The notes beneath the pieces were generated by a model that saw nothing but the letters and a program-made list of their open reading frames with translations, did not search any database and had not been told where the DNA came from. Positions 44,237 through 52,113 of a DNA stretch of 64,000 bases are shown piece by piece. Source of the DNA: Crossiella sp. S99.2 (lineage in GTDB: Bacteria; Actinomycetota; Actinomycetes; Mycobacteriales; Pseudonocardiaceae); assembly GCF_023094165.1 (NCBI RefSeq), contig NZ_JALMDK010000013.1:186001-250000 (forward strand), given 5' to 3'. A program made the position numbers and the translations under genes. Numbering within the stretch: the first letter of the stretch is position 1; every line of letters begins with the position of its first letter.

Positions 44237-47200
44237 CGGTCCACCGCCGGGGACTGGCAGGCGAAGTACTCGGTCATGCCGCGCAGGTTGGGGAAGGGCG
44301 CCTGCACCCCGCGGAAGGGCAGGTCCAGCGCGGCGGGCAGCGTCTCCTGCCAGAACTCCTCGATCAGGTCGATCTGCCGCGCGGCGTCCAGGCCCGGCCG
44401 GGCCCGCAACTCGTCCACCAGCCGGAGTTCCTTGGCTGGCAACTCGTACAGCAGGCTGAACAGCGGCGCGGGCGGGCCCGGGTTCCGGTCGATGTCCAGC
44501 GGCACCGCGGCGATCAACTGCTCGGCCAGGCTGCTGCGGGCCCCGCTGCCGTCGCTGAGCGCCCACTCCTCATATGCCTGCAACAGGCTCGCCCAGGAGG
44601 ACAGCCCGCCGAACGGGGTCAGCTCCAGCACCAGCGGCGTGGCCTCGGCCCGGCCGGCCCGCACCCGCACCCTGGTGGGACTGCGGTCCTGCCCCGGCGC
44701 CTCGACCTGCACCCAGCCGTTCCACATCGCGTTGAGGAAGGACTGCAGGATCAGCGCCCGGTCGGCCGGGGTGGACACCGGGTAGCCCTGCTCCGTGCCC
44801 AGCCGTTGCCGCCAGGACAGCCGGTCCCCCGGCCGTTCGTGCCGTTGCGCCGCGCTGCGCAACCGGATCGCCTCGCGCACCTCCGGCACCTGGGTGATGC
44901 TCATCGAACTGCGGAAGAGCACCACCACCAGCGAGTCGGAGTCGTTGGGACGGAACTCCACCGCCTGCTGTTCCACCTGCAGCGTCCGCAGCAGCTCGCG
45001 CCCGAGGCATGCCTCCACCTCCAGATCGGGCGCGCCCGCCGGGTAGGAGATGAGCACCTTCAGCGTGCCCTCGCCGGAGGGGGCGTAGCCGCTGGGCACC
45101 ATGCCGGCCAGCTGGTTGCGGAAGTGCGCCACGTCGGCGTCGTCGAGCAGGCTGCTGGGCCTGCCCGCCGCCGCGGTCAGCAGATCCCGCATGGCCGGGA
45201 TGATCGCCCGCTCACCGCCACCGGGCCGCAGGCATTCCGACACCGCGCGCCGGATCCGCTGCCGCACCCGGTGCACGGCCACCTCTGGCCGTTCCCGCCC
45301 GGCCCGGTATGCCTCCCGCCAGCCGTCCGTGCCCAGGATCACCGAGACCAGGTCAGCGGCGGAAGTGTTGGTGGGCAAGCGATCCCGGTAGCGGATGACC
45401 AGGTTGGCCTTCACCCGCTGATAGAACGCCTGCATCTGGCCGTCGTCGGGCGGCAGCAGGTAGGACACGCCCAGCCGCCGCTCGTACAGCTCGGCCGAGC
45501 GCTGGGTGAACTGGCGTTCCTCGGTGGCGAGGTAGTCGGTCAGTTCCCCGGTCATCGCGGCCACCTGCGCGCAGAAGTCCTGCCAGCGCGGTTCCCAGAT
45601 CCGCTGACTGCGAGCCCACGCCTCATGCCATTGCCGCCGCAATCGCCATTGGTACCAGGCGTTCTGCTCCTTGACCACGTTCTGCACGGTGTCATCGCCC
45701 CAGCGCGGCCTGCGCAGCACGGCCCGCCGGTGCAGTGCCTCCGGCTGGGGCGCCTGCAAGCCGAAGTCGTAGCCGGACGGGACCTTGGCGGATTCCATCC
45801 GGCTCTTGAGGATCCGCTCGAAGCCGCCCTTGTCCAGTCCTTCGGTGTAGCCGGGATCGCCCTGCAGCACCCGGCGCAGGTGGAACGGGTCGATCGCGCG
45901 CAACAGCTCCTCGGCCGCCCGTACCGGAGTGAAGTCCCTGGCCAGTCCGCCGATCCGCGGGTCGAGCAGTTTCGCGTTGCGCTCCAACGAGTCCTGCATG
46001 CTCCGGATCCGGGTGTTGAGCGCGCGGAGGATGGCGTCGTAGCCGACCGGGGCGTCCTCCACCTCGGCGAAACCCTCCAGCGGCGCGCAGGCCCGAAAAC
46101 CGTCCAGCCCGCAGTCGGTGTCGAATCGCTCGATGTGCGGGCGGTTCTGCACCCCGGGACTGGTCGGGGTGGCCCGCATGTCCCGCACCGCCTCGGCCAG
46201 CAGCCGGGAGCCGACCAGGTCGGCCAGCTCACCGAGCGGGATGCTCAGTGAGGCGACCGAGGCGGTGGACAGTCCGCACCGCCCGACCCCGCTGTCGGCC
46301 AGTGCCGCGCGCGCGGTGTTGTCGTTGACGAACCGATCGGCGAACGGGACGCCGCCCTCGGAACCGGCGCTGACCAGTGCCATGATCAACGAGACCATGG
46401 ACCGGATCAGGTCCGCCCGGCCCACCCCGTTGTCCGGGCGACCGAAGAGGAACGCGGTCTGCACGGTGGCCGGTTGCAGGCCGATCGGATTCGGCTCACC
46501 GGGCAACCGGATCGTGCTCCGCCCACTGGTCTGTCGCCCGTCCCGCAGCGCGTCCTCGACGCCCTGCGCGTTCTGGTCGTCGATCAGCCGGAACAGGTCG
46601 ACCAGCGCGGAGGCCGCGTTGAGTACCGCCGGCCTGCCGCCGCCCATACCCTCCGGGAACGCGGACGGCAGCAGCACCAGCGGGTAGATTCTGGGCTGCA
46701 AACCGTTCTGCCGCACCAGATCGCCGATCAGGTAGAGGTAGTCCAGGAACAGTCCGCAGCCGGTGCCGCCTGCCACCGAGAAGACCACGAACACGTCCAG
46801 GGTGTTGTCCAGGGTCCCGCCGAGTTCCCGCAGCACCGGGCCGGAGGCGCCGATCCGTTGCAGGGCGGTGGTCACCCCGTGCAGCACGGCGTTCGGGCCG
46901 CCGCCCTGGCGCATCGTCTCGAACAAGGCCGCCCGCGCCACCGTCGGCAGCTGACCGGCGCCGGCGTCCAGTGGCGCGACCCTGGGGTCGGATTCCGGAC
47001 TGGGCAGCCAGTCGATCACCTCCGGCTCGGTGCTGATCCGCAGCGATCGCTGCACCTGCGCGCTGTTGTGATGGTTGGGCGGCACCAGGTTCGCGATGAG
47101 GTTGGTGGTGGACTGGGCCGCGGCGTGGTGCTCGGCGCTGGGCACCACATTGGGCAGCACCTTGCTCAACTCATTCATGTTGAGGTCGATGTAGGCGAAC

Positions 47201-47373
47201 TGCACACAGGACGGCAGTTGGTAGGGCCGGTAGTCGTGGCCACGCATCCGGCTGATCAGATCGGTGCCGTCCGGACCGCAGAACTGGGTGCGCAGCACAC
47301 GTTCCAGTTCCTGCCCGGTACTCAGGCCGGTGCCGCCGATGCCGACCAGCAGCATTGCTCGATCGAGAGCCAT
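44233..47373 (-). CDS. Tubulin/FtsZ-like protein (Tubulin_2 type), 1046 residues
   Basis: Large homologue of the bacterial tubulin-like family. The N terminus MLLVGIGGTGLSTGQELERVL (GIGGTG at 11-16) is the first nucleotide loop, FAYIDLN (residues about 59-65) follows strand 3, and VFSVAGGTGCGLFLDYLYL (AGGTGCG 201-207) is the tubulin signature loop that binds GTP phosphates. About 600 further residues are mostly helical with no transmembrane segment. FtsZ itself is ~400 residues, so this is a distinct, long type. Related families were reported to occur with a vWA protein and a GTPase in a proposed membrane-remodelling system. It may form filaments. Separated from the upstream vWA gene by 34 bases, the only uncoupled junction of the operon. 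Confidence 0.85.
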   Translation of the reverse strand: MALDRAMLLVGIGGTGLSTGQELERVLRTQFCGPDGTDLISRMRGHDYRPYQLPSCVQFAYIDLNMNELSKVLPNVVPSAEHHAAAQSTTNLIANLVPPNHHNSAQVQRSLRISTEPEVIDWLPSPESDPRVAPLDAGAGQLPTVARAALFETMRQGGGPNAVLHGVTTALQRIGASGPVLRELGGTLDNTLDVFVVFSVAGGTGCGLFLDYLYLIGDLVRQNGLQPRIYPLVLLPSAFPEGMGGGRPAVLNAASALVDLFRLIDDQNAQGVEDALRDGRQTSGRSTIRLPGEPNPIGLQPATVQTAFLFGRPDNGVGRADLIRSMVSLIMALVSAGSEGGVPFADRFVNDNTARAALADSGVGRCGLSTASVASLSIPLGELADLVGSRLLAEAVRDMRATPTSPGVQNRPHIERFDTDCGLDGFRACAPLEGFAEVEDAPVGYDAILRALNTRIRSMQDSLERNAKLLDPRIGGLARDFTPVRAAEELLRAIDPFHLRRVLQGDPGYTEGLDKGGFERILKSRMESAKVPSGYDFGLQAPQPEALHRRAVLRRPRWGDDTVQNVVKEQNAWYQWRLRRQWHEAWARSQRIWEPRWQDFCAQVAAMTGELTDYLATEERQFTQRSAELYERRLGVSYLLPPDDGQMQAFYQRVKANLVIRYRDRLPTNTSAADLVSVILGTDGWREAYRAGRERPEVAVHRVRQRIRRAVSECLRPGGGERAIIPAMRDLLTAAAGRPSSLLDDADVAHFRNQLAGMVPSGYAPSGEGTLKVLISYPAGAPDLEVEACLGRELLRTLQVEQQAVEFRPNDSDSLVVVLFRSSMSITQVPEVREAIRLRSAAQRHERPGDRLSWRQRLGTEQGYPVSTPADRALILQSFLNAMWNGWVQVEAPGQDRSPTRVRVRAGRAEATPLVLELTPFGGLSSWASLLQAYEEWALSDGSGARSSLAEQLIAAVPLDIDRNPGPPAPLFSLLYELPAKELRLVDELRARPGLDAARQIDLIEEFWQETLPAALDLPFRGVQAPFPNLRGMTEYFACQSPAVDR

Positions 47374-47407
47374 TCCGTTTCCTCACCTGGGTTTCGCATG
47401 ACTGGGT

Positions 47408-49585
47408 TCAGGAGTAGTAGTCGTACTGCGTGGTGGTCGGTGGCTCGGCCCGGGCGGCCGAGCGGTCGTGCAGCACGAGTTCGATGCCGTCCCGCAACTC
47501 GTGCCTGCCACCGGGGCTGAGGTCCAGCTGATCACCGGCCGGGCCGGTCAGGGTGAGTCCTTGCGGGCCGCGGCGCACGGTGTACCGGTCGCCGGATCCG
47601 TTGTGGCCCAGGCTCATGCCCAGTCCGGGCTCGTCCCGCAGCACGAAGCCGAACCGCTCACCGGCGATCTGGGCACGCAGGGTGTCCAGGCTCTGGCCGT
47701 GGCGAGTCAGCTCGACCGACACCCCGCGGATGTCCCGCCCAGACCGCTGTTTCCGTTGCCGCCGCAGGAATCCGATCACCAGTGCCACCAGCGCGGCGGC
47801 CAATAGCACACACAGCCACCAGAATTCCTCAAACCAGGACGGCTCGGCCACCACCACTCGGGAGATCAGCAACTCGCCGGCGACCGTGCCGTTGGCCTCG
47901 TCGACCAGCCGCAGCCGGGCCTGGTTGGGGCCCAGTGCGGTGCCAGGTGCGAACCGCAGTGCGAAGTCCTGTTCCTTGGCGCCCGCCGCCGAAACGTCCA
48001 CTTTGGACGGTTCGACCGAGATCACCGCGCCCGGACTGGGTTCGGCGACCTCGATCTTCAGTGTGCGCGGCTGGCCGGTGGAGTTGGTGACCTGGGCCTG
48101 GCCGGACAGCGAGTCACCCACGGTCACCTCGGTGTCCACGCCGTCCAGGGTCAGCGCGCCGCTGATCCCGGCGGCGCCCTGGGCGATCCGGGTCGGGAAG
48201 GGCCGCCGGTCGCCGCTGACGCCGATTCCGGTGACACTGCCGAAGAAATCCAGCCGGCCGCTGGCACTGCCGGGCACCGCGACCCCGCCGGTGTACTGGC
48301 CGTCGCCGTCCTGGTCGGTCAGCTCCACCGCGGGCTGGGCGCCGAACCCCTCGCCGGTCAGTTCGGCCAGGAAGCTGAGTCCGCGCAACTGGGCCGGATT
48401 GGTGACCGCGCCACGGGAACCGCGGACCTGCATGGTGACCTGTGCCGTGCTGCCGGGTTGCGGTGCGGGCGGAGCCACTCCGATCACCGCGCGCACCGCG
48501 CCCTGGAAAATGGCCACCGCGCTGACGTTGCGTGGCTGCACCCCGGGTGGCGCGGACAGTCGCACGGTCCAGTCCCCCGGTTCGGGGTTGACGATGCGCA
48601 GCACCTCGGCCTCGGTGCCCTGCCCGCTGATCTCGAACCGGGATTCGCCGACGGTCCCGTGCACCGGCGCGGGTCTGCCCTGCGGATCATGGTAGGCCAC
48701 CACCACCCGTGGATCCCGTTTGTGCACAACAAAAGCGCCCTCGCTGGCGATCGCGGGCACGGTCAGCGGCAGGTCCAGGCTGCCGCCGGCGGGCAGGTCA
48801 CCGGTGGCCGGATCGCTCACCCCGGCGCAGCGCGCGGACCGGGAGGCCGCACCAATGGCCCGCAGCAGATCCGCCGAGGTGGTGATCACCGTCGCACTCG
48901 GCGGCGAAGTCCTTGCCCCGCAACGATCCTGGCTCGCACCGGTGGCCAGTGCGTTGAGCTGGGCCAGGTCCGCCTGCCCAAACCCCAGTGGCCACACCGA
49001 AACCTTGGCCTGGTTCAACTCGGCCAGCAGCCCGGGCAGCTGTCCCCTGGCCGCGGCGTTGCGCGCCTCGGGGCTGTTGCCGTAGGCGGGGCTGCCGCTG
49101 ACGTCCAGTTTGCCGTCGCTGAGCAGGTACACGATCTTGCGCTCATCCGCGGCGCCGGGCGTGTTGAGGTGACTCAGCGCGGCCCGCAACGCGGTGACGT
49201 GATCGGTGCCGTCGCCTTCGTTCTTGGCCCGGCGGCGGAGTTTGCCCACGCAGTCGGCCAGCGCCTGGTGTTTCTGCGGGGTGTCCACTGTGGTCGGTGG
49301 GCAGACCGGGTCGATCGGCGACTGGCCGGAGGCGTCCGCGCTGGCGAATCCGATCACCGACACCGTGGACTTCGGCGCGGGCTCGCCCTGCACGATGACC
49401 CGCACCGCGTCGCGTTCCCTGGCGATGTCCTCTTCGGACAGACTGCCCGACTCGTCCACCAGCACCACGATCCGCACCGGCCGCAACTCCGGCGGCGGTT
49501 CCTGCGCCCCGGCTGGAAGGGGTGAAAAGCCGGACAGCGCAAGGATGATCGCCACTGTCCAGGCGGCCCATCGGTGCGTGCTCAT
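47408..49585 (-). CDS. vWA-domain membrane protein (signal peptide, vWA, single TM)
   Basis: A 725-residue type I membrane protein. Residues 1-27 form a signal peptide (…SGFSPLPAGA|QE). A von Willebrand A domain starts at about 36 with the MIDAS motif D44-E-S-G-S48 and continues to ~250 (YLLSDGKLD, VWPLGFGQAD). Beta-rich extracellular domains follow, including an EF-hand-like DQDGDGQY and a Big/CARDB-like region (VTVGDSLSGQAQVTNSTG). One transmembrane helix lies near 588-608, and a cytoplasmic tail of about 117 residues ends in acidic/aromatic QYDYYS. ATG 49585 overlaps the CHAT stop (ATGA). Probable outside ligand- or partner-sensor that signals to the cytoplasm. Confidence 0.88.
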   Translation of the reverse strand: MSTHRWAAWTVAIILALSGFSPLPAGAQEPPPELRPVRIVVLVDESGSLSEEDIARERDAVRVIVQGEPAPKSTVSVIGFASADASGQSPIDPVCPPTTVDTPQKHQALADCVGKLRRRAKNEGDGTDHVTALRAALSHLNTPGAADERKIVYLLSDGKLDVSGSPAYGNSPEARNAAARGQLPGLLAELNQAKVSVWPLGFGQADLAQLNALATGASQDRCGARTSPPSATVITTSADLLRAIGAASRSARCAGVSDPATGDLPAGGSLDLPLTVPAIASEGAFVVHKRDPRVVVAYHDPQGRPAPVHGTVGESRFEISGQGTEAEVLRIVNPEPGDWTVRLSAPPGVQPRNVSAVAIFQGAVRAVIGVAPPAPQPGSTAQVTMQVRGSRGAVTNPAQLRGLSFLAELTGEGFGAQPAVELTDQDGDGQYTGGVAVPGSASGRLDFFGSVTGIGVSGDRRPFPTRIAQGAAGISGALTLDGVDTEVTVGDSLSGQAQVTNSTGQPRTLKIEVAEPSPGAVISVEPSKVDVSAAGAKEQDFALRFAPGTALGPNQARLRLVDEANGTVAGELLISRVVVAEPSWFEEFWWLCVLLAAALVALVIGFLRRQRKQRSGRDIRGVSVELTRHGQSLDTLRAQIAGERFGFVLRDEPGLGMSLGHNGSGDRYTVRRGPQGLTLTGPAGDQLDLSPGGRHELRDGIELVLHDRSAARAEPPTTTQYDYYS

Positions 49586-52113
49586 CGCTGTGCTCCAGGT
49601 GTCGACTCGGGTTGGGGGATACTGGTCAGCCATCGCAGCAGCGGTCCGCGACGGGTCTGGTAGCCGGTGTCGCCGCAGAGACTGAGGGCGGCCCACCGGG
49701 TGGGGTGCTGGTCCGGGGAGTCCAGCTCGCGTTGTGCGCGGAAGAGGGCGACATCCCGGGGATAACGTCGCAGCAGCTGCTCGAACCGGTCGATGGTCCG
49801 CGTGGCAAGCAGATCCACGGTCTCCCAGCGCGCCGCGAGCACCGCGGAGGCGCCGGCGGCGAGCGCGACCCGGACGAACCCGAGGTGCTCATCGCGCCCG
49901 ATCCGCTTGCCCATGGCCGATTCGCACACGCCCAGCGCGATCGTGCCGGTGCGACTGAGGTCGAGGTCCTGGAACCGTTCCGGGCTCACCCGGCCTTCGG
50001 CCAGCAGCATGGCCGCGTTGGCCGGATCCCCGCTGTAGTCGCCGTGACTGTCGACGCGGACCACGCGGTAGGTGCCCGCGGCCAGTGCCGCGCCCAGCTC
50101 GGTCGCGGTGGCCCGCGCGCCGTCGAGCACCAGCCGGCCGGTGATCGTGGCGGCCGGGGTCACCGGCAGGTTCGGCAGGTTCGGGCCGTGCAGTACCAGC
50201 ATGTTCGGTGGTCGGGTGCCGCGCTGCCCGCGGGATCGCCGGTGCAGTGGGGCGCGCGCGGCCAGGCAGGGCAGGGTGGATAGCGCGTACCGGCGGCCGA
50301 GCACGGTCTCCGACTTGCCATAGCTGAGCAACCCGAACGGAATCTCGGCCAGTTCACCACCGGCCACCACGGTGATCCGCCGGACGTGCGCGGGCAACTC
50401 CGTCCGGTCGGACATCCCCAGCTGCTGCTCCAGTTCGAGCACCAGCCGGTCCAGTTCGGTGGTTCCCGGCGGCGCCTCGGCCAGCTGTCGTGCGCCCTTG
50501 TTCCGCCAGCACCCGGCCAGCGCGTCGATCGTGCTGATCAGCCGGGTCCGTTGGCAGCCAACGGAATAATACTCAGTCGACACGCCACGCCAGGTTCGTC
50601 CAATGAGGACGGAGTGCACGGTGTCCGGAGCGGCGTGCAGCAGCCAGATCCACTGGTCCCTCGGCAGTCCGCGGACCGCCCGGCGGATCCAGCGCCGCGC
50701 CCCCGCGCGGTCGCCGGGCGCGGGCAGCGCGCGGGTGGCGCCCCATTTGAGCTGGGGCAGGATCGCCGCGCCTCGGGCCGCCTCGATCGCCACCGCGACC
50801 AGGTCGTCGACCCGGCCGCCCTGTTCGGCGGCCCAGCGGATCTGTTCGTCGAACTCGGTGGCGGCGGCGTGCAGCATCCGCAGCCGCACCGCGTCGGTCG
50901 GTTGCCGCGCCGCCAGTTCCTCCTCGGCCCGGTGCGCCCGGGCGAGGGCCCTGGCCGCGCGGTCCTGGTGCAGCTGGGGATCCAGTTCGAGGTAGGCGTG
51001 CCCCTGTACCCGCCAGGCGGCGATCCGCAGTACCGGCAGCGCATCCGCGGCCGCCAGGCAGTCCCGGCTGTGCGCCACCGCCTGCCCCGCCACCGCGGCG
51101 TCACCGGAGTTCCGGGCGGTGGCCAGCAGGAACTCGGCCATCGCCAGCTGCCATTCGGCGTTCTCGGCTCCGGTCAGCAGCAACTGCTCGGCCTCGGCGA
51201 ACTCGCCCGCCCTGATCAGCCAGCGCACCCGGAACAACCAGTGCTCCCCCACCGCCAACAACCCGACCGGGAACCTGTCACCATCGGCAAATCGTTGGGC
51301 CGCAATACTATTCTCGCCCGGCCGGGCCGAACTCTCCGCGGCCGCGAACAGCTCCGGCAGCGCGGCGGCCGCCTCCTCGTCGGCGCGGACCAGTCGCAGC
51401 AACCGGACCCGCGCCTCCAGGTAGAAGTAGCGCAACGCCGCGTCCAGGGGCCCGGCCAGCGCGGGCGCCAACTCAGCCAGGGCCTCCTCGTACCGCCCGG
51501 CGATCCGCAGTTCCTCGGACCGGCTCAACCGGTCCTGCGGCGACCGCGCCCCGCCCGTTCGCCGCAGCACCACCGGCCTGCCCTCGCTCAGCGCGAGCAT
51601 CCGCAGGTCCTCCGCCAGCATCGCCACCGCCGCGGCGTTCCCCAGTGCCGCATAGGCTTTGCGCGCGGACCGCAACCGCTCCCTGGCCCGCTCGTACCGG
51701 CCTTCCTGCCTGGCCACCAGCCCTTCCAGCCGGCACAGCAGCGCGTGGTCCGCCGGGGCGGTGCAGCTCCGGCGGGCCTCGACCAGGTCCCTACCGACCG
51801 TTCGGTAGTCACCGCGACTGAGGTTGGTCTCCGCCCGCAGCAGCAACAACGTCGGCTGCGCGCCATACCTGGTCAGGTAGTCCGCACACCAGGTCAGCGC
51901 CGCCGAACTGTCCCCAAGCTCGCGCAACCGGCTGACGTGCTCGGCGGCCAGCGCGGTCCGCAACTCCGCCGACTCCGCATCGGCCAGCTGCACCGCCCAC
52001 CGGTATGCCTGGTCCAGCGCGACCCGGTCCACCGCCTCCCTGGCCGCGGTCAGGGCGAGCGCGAACGGCGAATCCGAGTCGACGGTGAACTCTCCGCCCG
52101 GCCCCGCGGTCAT
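49582..52113 (-). CDS. CHAT-domain (caspase-like) protease with TPR-like N terminus
   Basis: An 843-residue cytoplasmic protein. Residues about 20-480 are TPR-like helical repeats (AAREAVDRVALDQAYRWA, YERARERLRSARKAYAALGN). Residues about 560-835 are a CHAT domain, a cysteine protease related to caspases and separase. The catalytic His is H690 in VDSHGDYSG and the catalytic Cys C730 in LGVCESAMG, both in conserved context. AGASAVLAARW and VALFRAQREL are typical CHAT end motifs. No signal peptide. ATG 52113 overlaps the lipoprotein stop (ATGA) and the stop overlaps the vWA ATG. It is the likely effector of the system; substrate unknown. Confidence 0.88.
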   Translation of the reverse strand: MTAGPGGEFTVDSDSPFALALTAAREAVDRVALDQAYRWAVQLADAESAELRTALAAEHVSRLRELGDSSAALTWCADYLTRYGAQPTLLLLRAETNLSRGDYRTVGRDLVEARRSCTAPADHALLCRLEGLVARQEGRYERARERLRSARKAYAALGNAAAVAMLAEDLRMLALSEGRPVVLRRTGGARSPQDRLSRSEELRIAGRYEEALAELAPALAGPLDAALRYFYLEARVRLLRLVRADEEAAAALPELFAAAESSARPGENSIAAQRFADGDRFPVGLLAVGEHWLFRVRWLIRAGEFAEAEQLLLTGAENAEWQLAMAEFLLATARNSGDAAVAGQAVAHSRDCLAAADALPVLRIAAWRVQGHAYLELDPQLHQDRAARALARAHRAEEELAARQPTDAVRLRMLHAAATEFDEQIRWAAEQGGRVDDLVAVAIEAARGAAILPQLKWGATRALPAPGDRAGARRWIRRAVRGLPRDQWIWLLHAAPDTVHSVLIGRTWRGVSTEYYSVGCQRTRLISTIDALAGCWRNKGARQLAEAPPGTTELDRLVLELEQQLGMSDRTELPAHVRRITVVAGGELAEIPFGLLSYGKSETVLGRRYALSTLPCLAARAPLHRRSRGQRGTRPPNMLVLHGPNLPNLPVTPAATITGRLVLDGARATATELGAALAAGTYRVVRVDSHGDYSGDPANAAMLLAEGRVSPERFQDLDLSRTGTIALGVCESAMGKRIGRDEHLGFVRVALAAGASAVLAARWETVDLLATRTIDRFEQLLRRYPRDVALFRAQRELDSPDQHPTRWAALSLCGDTGYQTRRGPLLRWLTSIPQPESTPGAQR

